Assembly: GCF_018446385.1 (NCBI RefSeq)
Contig: NC_055987.1
Coordinates: 3,842,205 to 3,906,204 of the forward strand
Source of the DNA: Zingiber officinale
Taxonomy: Eukaryota > Streptophyta > Magnoliopsida > Zingiberales > Zingiberaceae
Length of the DNA stretch: 64,000 nucleotides
Direction: 5' to 3'
A program made the translations under genes and the position numbers. The notes under the pieces are model-generated. The model did not search any database, had not been told where the DNA came from, and saw nothing but the letters and a program-made list of their open reading frames with translations. Shown here one piece after another: positions 1-10,373 of the stretch (positions are counted from its first letter, which is position 1; each line of letters starts with the position of its first letter).

Positions 1-901
1 TGGTACAAATATCTGGATGTTCAATATTTGCACAAAGAGATTATCAAGAACTATCACAGAATATGATGAATTTATCTTCCTCATTATCAACTAAAGTTCA
101 TATTTGTTATATATTGATGTTATCAGGCCAATCATTCCTAGTGGGAGTTTGGGACCATTTGTGCTTTTATTTTAATTTGGACTCTCAGATGCTTGTAAGA
201 AATGGTCAAAAGCTAAATTTTGTTTGCAAGAACTAACATAGAACATTACATACTCATACTTTGCATATAGATGTACCTACAATAGTTTGAATGTGAATGT
301 TAGATACTTGATAAGGACTGCACATAAATTGTCTTACAACATCAGAGTTACATAAAGTGAAAAATGGTCTATCAAGTCGAACATAAATTCCTTGATACAA
401 ATTCCTATTAGCATATAGGAATCATGGCAATGAACTATTGACATTGCTAAGAAAGATTTCCTAGATATTAAGGTCAAGCATAAGGCCTGAGAAACCAAGA
501 GAGCAATTGACAAAACACCATGCAGTTAAAGAGACAAACAGGATGCCATGAATCAACAACACGTGATGTGCTTATAGAGTTTAGCATTGAGTTTAATAAC
601 ATGAGGACAATAGCAATCAGTATATCATGTAAAAAAAATTTCTATAAGTATATGTTTCATATCATCATCTATCTAAATGAAAATGAGGAAGATAAATTAA
701 ACAACACCCGTCCATCCATCCATTCATATTCATCTGCCAATCCATCCATCCTTCCGATTCAGGCTGCCCTTGATCTCTCATAGCTGTTCTGCCAAGTGTC
801 ATCCCGCTGCTAAGTGTTTAATTTAACATTCATCAAAAGAAAGAAATGCTATTACTGCCTTTTTTTACTGCATATTTCAAAGTTTTTAGTGCCATTTTTA
901 G
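1..901 (+). other. intron of the KIN-5 gene (partial)
   Basis: AT-rich sequence ending in a pyrimidine-rich stretch and an AG at 900-901, directly before the first recognisable kinesin exon. I see no conserved exon or repeat family in it. The ORF at 520-783 is low-complexity and is probably chance. Confidence 0.6.
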
Positions 902-2007
902 GTTCAAACAGCTGTTGACAGTCTCCGCACTACTGCTGTTGAGAGAACAAGTAATTTACAAAGGGAAATGCTGGCTGCTCATGATTTCACTAGTTCTATA
1001 AAAGAACAATGGAAAAAATACACAGATGATTCAGAAACTCACTATCTCGAGGATACTGCATCAACAGAAAGAGGCAAAAATGATCTGGAAGAAGGTTTCG
1101 GAATCTGGTAAGTGTTGAAAGTAGAAAGAAATTTCTTCCTCGTGGCTTTAGTATTCCTTATTATTTATTTGTTATTTCCTTTTCACTTTCAGCAAGGCAA
1201 AGACTAAAATGGGTGCCCAGCAGTGGATAGATGCTCAAAATTCCCTGCTGAAGCTTGGTGAAGGACATGTATTGTCAGTAGATTCAATTATTAGGTATAC
1301 TGATTGATTTATGACATCTTAGAATTTCTGTTCTCTTGCTGGTTATTGAATCATTTCTCATTAATGTTTGTGCAGGAGTGGGTTGGATGCTAATCAACTT
1401 CTCCGTGCCAAGTTGTCATCTTCTGTTTCATCGACCCTTGAAAATGTTGATGTTTCAAACAAGGATCTTCTATCCTCCATTGACTGTAAGTCATACTTGT
1501 GATATCCTTGCTTCCTAATATTTTTAAAATCGGTATCCAATAACTTACAATCCAACAGGTTCATTCAAACTTGACCAAGATGCTTGTGCCAACATTGATT
1601 CCATGCTTGTCCCCTGTCATGGTGAGCTGAGAGAATTAAAGAGTGGCCACTACCATAAGATTGCAGAGATAACGGACAACACTGGGAAGTGCCTTCAAGA
1701 AGAATATGCGGTAAGTTAATTAATATGAGTCCTTGTTCTGCCAGTAGAAATTTTTACTTAACCTCAACTGTGCTTATAACAAACTGATCAGGTGGATGAA
1801 CCAACCTGTTCGACCCCAAAGCGTCGACCGATCAATCCGCCCAGTGCAGCATCCATCGAGGAATTGCGCACTCCAGCTTTTGAGGAACTATTAAAGTTGT
1901 TCTGGGAAGCAACCCCAACTGTTAAGCTGGCAAATGGTGATGCAAAAAACTACTCCGGTGCAAATGAGCCAAGGGATTCCAGAGCCCCACTAACTGCCAT
2001 CAACTAG
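902..2007 (+). CDS. kinesin-5 (KIN-5/BimC type) heavy chain, C-terminal part
   Basis: Last five exons of a plant kinesin-5, a plus-end motor that slides antiparallel microtubules in spindle and phragmoplast. Exons read 902-1107, 1193-1294, 1376-1485, 1559-1710 and 1792-2007, all with GT/AG borders. Together they make 786 nt, exactly 262 codons including the TAG stop, which supports the model. The translation has the helical stalk/tail region (motif GAQQWIDAQNSLLKLGEGHV) and a BimC-like tail with STPKRRP and RTPAFEELLKLFWE. It ends in RAPLTAIN, very like the end of tobacco TKRP125-type KIN-5 proteins as I recall them. The motor domain lies upstream of the window. No frameshift or stop is present, so the gene looks functional. 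The KIN-5C subclass is likely but not proven. Confidence 0.93.
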
Positions 2008-2478
2008 GGCCAAGTAAGTTAGTTGTCCTTGAATGATGGCATGTACAAAGGTATAATTTGGCATGGAAACACGATTCGATGATTCTTTATCTGATTGGTT
2101 TAGGGTTTATTAACCCAGAATTGAGCTGTTTGTAAAGAGGAATGAGGTTCTATATTGCATGGTTGTACTAGTCCAGAATAAGTAGATTAATTATTTCTTT
2201 CATACATGAGCAATGAGTTGCACTTCAATTGGTTACATAATTTTTAACCATCATCTGCTCAATGAACAATAATTACGCTAGCAACAAATTGACATACTCG
2301 TCTAATGGCATATAGTTATTAATGTTTGGTCAATGAAAAATAACTGAGATTAACGTTGAAGTTGAATCAAACCAGAGCAGAAACAAAAAGCCCAAAATAA
2401 CTTATCGTCTCATGTGATTTAAGTATATAAATGTAATCAAGGAGTCAGTACCATATAAACTTTAAAGAACACTCAAAT
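2008..2478 (+). other. 3' UTR and downstream flank of KIN-5
   Basis: AT-rich sequence after the kinesin stop, with several AATAA-like poly(A) signals. I see no other feature before the CACTA-type end at 2479. Confidence 0.5.
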
Positions 2479-3560
2479 GTCACTACAAAAAAACAGTCTA
2501 TTAGGGACGAATGTTTACAATGAATTTAAATTTTATTCCAAACTTTCCAACAAAATTTGCAACAAAATAATAAATTGTTCCAAATTAGCAACAAATTTAG
2601 CAACAAAATAAATTCGTTACAAATTAGCAACAAAAGATATTTGTCGCTAATATTGTTGCAAGTTAGCGACAAAAAAAAAAATATTTGTTGCAAATTTTGC
2701 AACGAATAATATTTTCATTGCAAATTTTGCAACGAATAGTATTTTCGTCACAAAAACTGGAACGAAAATATTATTTGTTGGAATTTTGTTGGAAACATTT
2801 CCAACGAATCTGCCATTTCGTTGGAAATTTCTAACGAATTCCAGATTCGTTGCAAAGTATGCAATGTCATAAAAATCCGTTTGACCGACTTAGAGACCTC
2901 GGAATCAGATGAAACAAGTTCCTATGTGCTCCTCTTGGTCTCCTGATTCTATAGATGAGCTCAAATATTTTTTTTGACATAAGATGAATTTTTAACATCT
3001 AGGTCAATTTGATGAATTTGAATTTGAGCATAAAAGTGTTAAAGTATTAAATCAAATTTAAGTGTAGTTGAACTTGTTAGATTTACAAAATAATGTTCGA
3101 GTGCTCAGAACGAGGCAAAATCAGTTTGTTTGTGTTCGTAAGGTTCTCGCGATTATATCCATCAATTAAAAATAAATTTGGAGCTAATTTATTTTGATAT
3201 GTGATTTTTTAAACTTGAATTTAATTTTCCTAACACAATAGGAATTGAAAAAATAAAGAAAAAAATATATGAGGGAAAAAAAATATTTGAGAACATATAT
3301 AAAATCAAGATAAATAGAGGAGCACATAGAAACTGGTTTCATCCAATTCCGAGGTCTCTAGGTCGGTCAACCGTGATTTTAGGGAAATGTAGAGTTTGCA
3401 ACGAATCTGGAATTTGTTGGAAATTTCCAACGAATCTGCCAGTTCGTTGGAAATTTCCAACGAATTCCAGATTCGTTGCAAAGTATATAATGTCTTAAAA
3501 GCCCGTTTGGCCGACCTAAAAACCTCCGAATTGGATGAAACCAGTTCCATGTGTTTGAGA
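2479..3560. mobile_element. CACTA-type element end with subterminal repeats
   Basis: Starts with CACTACAAAAAAA, the hallmark terminus of CACTA (En/Spm) transposons. It continues into dense short repeats built on TTTGCAACGAA / TTCGTTGCAAA and TTGGAAATTTCCAACGAA, as expected for subterminal transposase-binding arrays. A module around 2788-2960 recurs at 3380-3560, and part of it is inverted at 3301-3375. No transposase is present. The opposite terminus (TTTTTTTGTAGTG) was not found nearby, so this is probably a truncated or deleted non-autonomous copy. Confidence 0.6.
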
Positions 3561-4106
3561 ATTTATGCATCTTGGTTTATTAACGTTTTAATGAACAAAA
3601 TTATATATATATACTATTAATTAAGATATATATAATTTATTAATCTTAATTCAACTATAAAATATATAACAATAGTATTTTTTTTATATTTTCAATATTT
3701 TATGTAGGTATTACAATCGATTAAAAAAAAGATTGATGGAAGGAACTCAAAGATCATTTGTTTAACAATTATAGAAATTGCTTAAGTTTGTTGTATTTAA
3801 ATGTAAATGGAATATAGTTATTTATTAATTAGTATTAGTGTATAAAATGGGCTCTTGTTTGACTTATATATTCTTAAGTGCACTGATTGAATGTAATTTC
3901 TCTACTCTGAGCCTCTGATTCCATTGTACACAGAGAGAGAAATCTGAAGCCCTGATAAGATTAAAACAAAAACAATTAATGTAATTAACATAAGATCAAC
4001 AAGTTAATTATAACCATGCACGTATGCAAACAGATAACGTACAGCCTCACAGATATAATATCAAACCACTCCTATCTATTCGTAATAATGTTAATTATTT
4101 AATTAA
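3561..4106. other. AT-rich intergenic DNA
   Basis: No ORF, RNA gene or repeat family recognised. It lies just 3' of the WOX gene, which is on the minus strand, and probably includes that gene's 3' UTR. Confidence 0.5.
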
Positions 4107-4739
4107 TTAGCGAGCTTCCCCCCTATTTACTAAACTAATTCCTTGTGGTTGCGCCATTAGAGGCACCGTTGCAGCCTTGGGTTCTTCCTCCTCCGCCCCT
4201 GCACTGCTGCTGCTCGTGGGGAAGAGATCAAGCGTTTTGAGAGGCGCCCTGCAGCAACCGAAGTTCGTTGCTTCAGCATTTACCTCCTGCAACGAAACGC
4301 CGCTAATAAGTAATTTAATTTGTAAAACTCTCAACAATTTTAATCGAGGGAAAGATTAACACTGCAAATTAGTCGATCAATTAACCTGGTTATTGAGAAA
4401 GATTGAAGGAGCTGGAGCCGTGTGATAATGTTGCAGAGCATGGTGTGCAGTAATCAGAGGCGGGGGATTGTTGAAGAAGGAGGAGCGTTGGCAGTAGAGG
4501 AGGTGGTGGTAGTGGCGGCTGAGCCTTCGCCGGAGCTTCTGCCTCTCCCTGGCCTTGTGGTTCTGGAACCAGTAGAAGACGTTCTTCCCCTCGATCCTGC
4601 CGTAGCACGACAGCTGCCCGGTGATCTGCTGGATCTGGGCGGCGTTGGGCGTCCGCACGCCGCTCCGGTACATCTCCTCCAGCAGCATAACCTGCTCCGG
4701 CGTCGGACACCACCTCGTCGTCGAGCCACCCGAAGCCAT
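4107..4739 (-). CDS. WOX3: WUSCHEL-related homeobox protein, WOX3/NARROW SHEATH class
   Basis: Two-exon homeobox gene. Exon 1 is 4739-4386 and exon 2 is 4286-4107, with a GT-AG intron of 99 bp, giving 177 codons plus stop. The homeodomain starts near residue 7 ([20 protein letters not shown]) and has the long WOX loop. Recognition helix 3 is [15 protein letters not shown], intact. TRWCPTPEQ...[13 protein letters not shown] is the WOX3 (PRESSED FLOWER / maize NARROW SHEATH) signature rather than WUS or WOX5. Exon 2 carries the WUS box TLDLFPT, a repression motif. The family are nuclear transcription factors that recruit founder cells at leaf and floral-organ margins. At 177 aa the protein is slightly short for the class. 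The start is the only ATG before the homeodomain and follows a CT-rich leader. Confidence 0.92.
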
Positions 4740-6290
4740 TTCTTACCTCTCTCTCTCTCTCTCTGCTATGGCACGCAGCGAGCTTGAAGGTCTATTTATA
4801 ATACGCAGTGAGCTATGTCATCATGTGATCACTGCTTCAGAGTTGGTGTTGGAATTCAAACTGATCACTGCTTCAGAGTTGATGTTGGAATTCAAATTCC
4901 TCTTTTTTTTTCATAAAATTTTCGATTCCATTGTAGATCATAGACACAGAGAGAGAGAGCATGGTGCCTTAATTGGTTGGCAGAGGAGGGGAGTTGACAA
5001 AGAAGAGAGAGGGAGAATGACACGAAGCTTAGCATACGCCTTTTTGTCGACTGATTGATGCAGAGTAGGGAGTGAAGTACATTATTAACGTTATTGAATT
5101 ATACGACCATCATGATCGACCTTTACTGCTGCCATTTCTTTCTTTTTTAAAAAAAAAAAAAATCTTTCAATATCATAAATAGCTTTTAACCATCTTAAAT
5201 AAAACGTTTTAGTTGCATCAGAATGGAAATGATACGAATGTCCTTAATATTTGATCGTATCAAATACATGTAATTGGGTATTAATATTACATATATATCA
5301 TGCAATTTACAAATGCAGGCCTAGCATATACACTCCTTCTGTTCCTAGCTAGAGATTTCAAGACCAGTACAGTAGTTAAGTTTGCCTTGGTAATGTCCTC
5401 TAAGTAGTGCTCTAAGAGCCAGGCATCTGTAGCTACTCCTACACTCGTATACCCTACTCCATGCTTGCATGAATCCCAAAGATCATATATTAATGTAGAT
5501 TTATCAAGATCAATGAATTAGAGAATAATGCTTGTCATGCTCGTGCATAGGTCCAGACTCCCAAAATGACTCAGTGAGAGATTACGTATCCCTATTTGTT
5601 GGCATCTAAATGAATTAGCCGCTTTAATTTGCTGTAGGTGCATCAAATTAGTTCCCAGTTGCCAAGAGAATTCATGTCTCAGAAGTAGCCTAATTCAGAG
5701 ACCCCTTTCCCTAATCGTACTGGAGTTGAATGCTTTTTGACTTGTCGAAAGAAGTCATTAATTAATCAACGTTTGTAGGAGCGACCGGCCTGGGAAACTT
5801 AAACCAACGAGGGTACATAATTTTTGATACGTTTACGAGTCAACTCAGTGAGTCCTGTTCTCTCCTACATAATTCACCCTTCTCTGTCGTCTCTTTGCAT
5901 TTGTCATCTGAGGCTGTACATGCATGCATGCCCTCCTGCAAACAGACGTACGCCTGCAGCTTTTCTGAACTCTTATCGAGTGACAAGATGTGGGTATCAG
6001 TATCGACGACGTTGGAACATTTCAACGTAGGAGAGAATGGCAGCAGAGCCGTGATATGCTCGCTTCATCGATACTGTAGCATGCATGGCCGCAGCTAGCT
6101 ACACACTATTACTGATCCAGTTCAGAGATCGCATTTAAAGCCCTCGAATCAAACAGGGATGGATTATATTAGTGCAGCTTGGCAGGCATCTACTGTAGCA
6201 GATGATGCAATGCATGAAAACAGAGGAAAAATATATATTAGAATTTAGGGGAGAGAGTTTAGTATAGTAGAATAGGGTAGGAGTATAGGA
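4740..6290 (-). promoter_or_regulatory. WOX3 5' leader and promoter region
   Basis: Just upstream of the WOX3 ATG is a CT/GA microsatellite (about 4744-4763), typical of plant 5' leaders. Further out is a 35-bp direct repeat with one mismatch (4826-4860 and 4862-4896). The rest, to about 6290, is non-repetitive and lacks credible ORFs; the overlapping ORFs here are not coding-like. I cannot place individual factor sites or a transcription start with confidence. Confidence 0.45.
4826..4896. repeat. 35-bp tandem direct repeat in the WOX3 promoter
   Basis: Two copies at 36-bp spacing, each beginning TGATCACTGCTTCAGAGTT and ending GGAATTCAAA, with a single G/A difference. Confidence 0.85.
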
Positions 6291-6291
6291 G

Positions 6292-6369
6292 ATGGGGGCT
6301 ACAAGAGCATCAGAGGAAGTGAAGGCACGGAAAGGCTGTGGGCGACATGACTGGTCTTGTAAGTACTGA
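6292..6369 (+). CDS. possible 25-aa small ORF, unrecognised
   Basis: ATG-initiated ORF of 25 codons ending in KARKGCGRHDWSCKY. The sequence CTTGTAAGTACT inside it is also a very good splice-donor match, so this may be a first exon rather than a complete peptide. The surrounding 6170-6360 is more GC-rich and structured than its flanks. I do not recognise the peptide and there is no supporting neighbour. Confidence 0.15.
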   Translation: MGATRASEEVKARKGCGRHDWSCKY

Positions 6370-6810
6370 TCATCTCATTCTCTTCTTCCCCACGCAAGCT
6401 TTTTTCTTTTGTTTCCTTTTTGTGGTTAATTGTATATGGGAGTGTGGCTTTAATTTGAATGAAGTGCATGGTTCTGTCTCAGGCACTGTGGATATGCTCA
6501 TGGAATCATCGATCTTCTACTGTTGCTGTTGCTGTGCATGGTTAATTTATGATCATCTCGATATCACAAACTTTTGTCTTTACCGATAATATTCTATCTT
6601 GTTTACGGTATCTCTTTTATACTAATATATGGATAATTGTTCTAGAGGCCCTTCAATCATCGAAGAATTAAAAATGATGATCATCGAAGAATTAAAAATG
6701 GTGGTGATCGAAGTCGCTGATTATACCCTTCAATTCTATTTTACTTACCCTTCAATCATCGAAGTCGCTGATAGTATTCTCTTTTTATTTCGGTTCAATT
6801 TTTTTTTTGT
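6370..6810. other. intergenic DNA with short direct repeats
   Basis: Contains repeated ATCATCGAAGAATTAAAAATG and CCCTTCAATCATCGAAG words between 6650 and 6770. No gene seen. Confidence 0.4.
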
Positions 6811-6961
6811 ATATGAAATTTGAAAAATAACTAATTAACACATAATTTCCATAAATATATCACTACATTATATATAAAAGATCAAAAAACTAAACGATTC
6901 TCGAGTTTGATTGTAATTAGAACAACCAAAGTTAATGGGTTGACGAATTTGGACCGGTAAA
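6811..6961 (+). repeat. left arm of a ~150-bp inverted repeat (partner 38241-38390)
   Basis: The reverse complement of this segment recurs at 38241-38390 with about three mismatches over 150 bp. The segment is AT-rich, has no obvious terminal repeats of its own and carries no ORF. Confidence 0.9.
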
Positions 6962-8306
6962 TTGGCAGAAGTAAATAAGTTAAGTAAAATAGAATAAAGA
7001 AAATAGACACACAAAACACGATCGATTTACTTAGTTCGGAGTCTTTGATGACTCCTATTTTAAGACTCAGACCCATTGAACCTTTCTGATGGGTAATTCT
7101 CTATCAAATCGTTTCTTTACAAAAGATAGATTGATAATAAGACTACTAACCTTAGAATATAATATGTGGGAAGAAATCGAGAGTAATGTAAAGTAATAAC
7201 TACACGTTACCCAAGTCTAAGTTCATTTGAGCATGTAGCAGCGTCGTGTTGTTCTTGCGTCGTTGAGGCGTGAATGCGATAGCAGTGCAAGGTCATAGCA
7301 GCAGAATAATTTTAAGAGCTCGTGTATCAGTTATGTTTGAAGAACTGGCCAAAGACCTTTTTTATACACCATTAGAGGTGCCTCCAATGGTTCACATCGC
7401 CTCGAATGATGCTTATCCAATTCAGATTTTTCGGTTCTTATCTGCTCCAAGGTGCCTTCCATAAGCTCTGAGGCTCCTCTAATGTGCTCCGAGATGTCTC
7501 CAATCTGCTCCGAGGTGCCTCCCTATAGCAAAACTCTATCTTAGAACTGTATCTGCACGAGGGCACCCCTGTCCTATCTAGGATGTCTTCATTTGGCTCT
7601 GTGGTTCCTCCAGTCAACTCTAAGGCACCTCAAGTGTTGATCCGAGGTTAACTTTTGCATTTCAGCTCTTGCAAAACATGTTAGTCCAAATAACAAAGAT
7701 ACCCTGTAAAACAGAGTTAGAATATGAATAAAATAAATTTATAACTTAGATTCTTTCTTTCTGAGACTAGAATCTAGTCATGGTTTCAACTTAGACTTTC
7801 AAAATAAATCTAAGTTGGACCAGGGCCTACAACCACACTGGGGCTCATCCTCATTGGATTACTCTCCTCTAGTTATTTACCTGACCTTACCTGCCAAATA
7901 TTTGGTCCTCTAGACCTGTTTAGACTTTCTCTTATCGTCCTGCTTAGTGTCTGATCAACCTAATCAACTAAGACTTTCCTACAGCACCAAGTTAGCACAA
8001 TAGAAATGAAATAGTAAAGTAAAATTATGCTAGCAATTTTCAAGATTCGTTGGTCTGGTCGACCACGCGCGGTCGACCGAAAATCATTCCACCATATATG
8101 TTTGGAGTTTACTCCTCCAAGACTTTCCACTAATTAGGGTTACCTCCCCCTAGGATTTTTCACTGCATAGCTTCACTCACTAAGACTTCCACTACCTAAC
8201 TTCACTGACTAGGTCTTAACTTCACCACTTAGCTCACTCACTAGGATTTCCACCACTTGGACTGGTTTCACTTACCAGGACTTCATCTTGCCTAACCTCC
8301 AATTAG
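6962..8306 (-). mobile_element. LTR-type retroelement fragment (left part), unclassified
   Basis: Contains repeated short units such as CTCCGAGGTGCCTCC (about 7370-7640) and CTAACTTCACTCACTAGG-like units (about 8110-8306). Very similar units occur in the reverse-oriented LTR at 15630-17417. The sequence continues at 15391-15629 after the Athila-like insertion. Its own termini were not resolved. Confidence 0.45.
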
Positions 8307-8311
8307 GGCTA

Positions 8312-9897
8312 TGATGTGCGTAGATTATATACTCTTTTATGCATGTTTTTACGCACATTTACATATTTTGAGCATGCTTGATCTATGCATTTTTATACTT
8401 CCAGCTTTCCTTTTAGCATATTTACTCTTTTGGTTCGGAGATCTGCTTTTTGTGCATTTTCTGTGCACAGGAGTCGATTTGGTGAAGAATCTACATCTTT
8501 GGGCATGCATTGGAGGAAGCAAAGGGAGAAAGCACCGGGCCGTGTACCTCACACGGCCCTGCACTGGTATGGAGCTCGGGCCGTGTGGAGTTTGGCACCA
8601 ACAGAAGAGGAAGATGACATGGCCGTGTGAACCTCGCACGACCGTGTCAAGATTTGAAGCCTACCAGAGCAGAAGCCTTACATGGCCGTGTGGATCTACA
8701 CGGCCGTGAGACCAACAAGGCCCTGGTAGTGTGCACCACACGGCCAGAGTCATTTCCGAGGTTCTTGGCCGTGTGGCTACAGCAGGAGAGGGAATGGACA
8801 TGGCCGTGTGAATCTCACACTGCCGTGTCATGTGGCCCGATTTCCTCCTCTATTTAAACCCTTCTTCATGAATTGAAAGGATCTCTCCCCTTTGGGAGAA
8901 AGCAAGATTTGGTGGTTTCCTCCCATTCTTGGGAGGATTTCGGCGATTCTAAAGGAGATCTCGACGATTTCGACTCGCGAGGTTTGGATCCGAAGACGAG
9001 GCTTCTTCGTAGATAAGTTTTCTCTTTCCCCCTCTTCTTGATTTCTTGGATTGGGGATTTAAGAAATGCTTGTAATCTCTATTTCTTCGGGTTTTCTTCC
9101 TCGATTCATGGAGTAGATCTTGTATTCTAGGATTAAGGGAGTATTTGTATGATGGATTGATGTAATCTCTTATGGATTTGCCATTTTCTTGTTTCAATGA
9201 CATTGTCTTGCTTGTATCAATTAGATCTTGAATGATTAATGATGATTTGTGCTTAATTCTCATTCTTGATTGATTGTTTGGATTTCTTGTGGACTTTGTA
9301 AAGATAAACTCTCACTCGATCATCCGAGGGATCCACGTGACAGGTGCAGGCCCATGTAAGGACGTTTGAGAGATAATCTTGAAGAGGAAATGGGAATATT
9401 CAAGAGAGTAGGATGGATCTTGTGATTAGTTTCTTGTATCTTGATAGATTAATAAGTTGTGTGCTTCTATGTTGATATCCGAGAAAGGCATAGTAATAGG
9501 TGCGCTTCTGTGTAAGGACAACGTAGGTTCATGTTTAATTAATCCTATTTAGATACATTTCTCAGTCCTTAGCCGGTTGTCTATTGCAAGAGAGAACTGA
9601 CAACTTTCTACATGTTTGGCAATTGAGGGATAAGAATTGGTGAGCCATTTACATTCGAGAAATCTTACAAAGAAACCGAAACTCCTAGAATCTCCCTTTA
9701 GCATAATCCAAAACACTAAACTCTTGTTTGTTGATCTTTAAGATTAGATTTGTTTACCTTTACTTTGCTTTTAAAACGATTGGATAGTTGTTTAGCTAAT
9801 TCGCATTGAGACATTTCTAGTCTTATTCCAGTCCCTGTGGATACGATAATCTTTTATATTACTTGCGACATTTCCGTATACTTGCGGAGACCGAACA
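8312..9897 (+). repeat. 5' LTR of the Athila-like element
   Basis: 1586 bp, TG...CA ends. It has a block of short palindromes based on CACGGCCGTG (about 8536-8835) followed by a TATTTAAA-like box near 8852. It matches 13769-15385 almost base for base outside the palindromic block. Confidence 0.93.
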
Positions 9898-9903
9898 AGT
9901 TTT

Positions 9904-9921
9904 TGGCGCCGTTGCCGGGGA
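9904..9921 (+). promoter_or_regulatory. primer binding site, tRNA-Asp type
   Basis: TGGCGCCGTTGCCGGGGA, six bases after the 5' LTR. This is the canonical Athila/Tat minus-strand primer site. Confidence 0.92.
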
Positions 9922-10373
9922 CTGCGCTATAACATTAGGAATTATCAATTGAGTTAGACTAAACATAACTTTTCCTTTTTTCTTTTGATTTGCATAGTTA
10001 TAACTAATTGTTAGAATTCTGTTTTCGTAAGTTTTTCCTTTCTTGAATAACATTCTTGACAACTCTTTTTGTTGCAATTCTAATTCTAATTCTAACTTTG
10101 CATTCTTGATTTCTAGTACTCTAATCTAACTTTTCTCTGTTTTCTCTTTTGATCTTGTTTCTTTCTTCTTTTCTTTTGTAAACATATCTTGCAATTTTTA
10201 GCATATGAATTATTCTAGACATTTTTCTTTTTCCTTTTATCTTTTCTTTCTTGTTTTCATTATGCACTTTCTTTCTTGCAATTTAAATTCTGCATTTGCT
10301 TTCTTGCTTTTCATATTGCATTTTATTTCTTGTTTTTGATTCTTGATAATTTTCTTTTTCTCCTTGAATATCC

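Noticed and set aside
4422..5058. Plus-strand ORFs of 121 and 145 codons across the WOX3 exon
   Set aside because: They are antisense readings of the homeobox exon and its CT-rich leader, with biased low-complexity composition and no domain.
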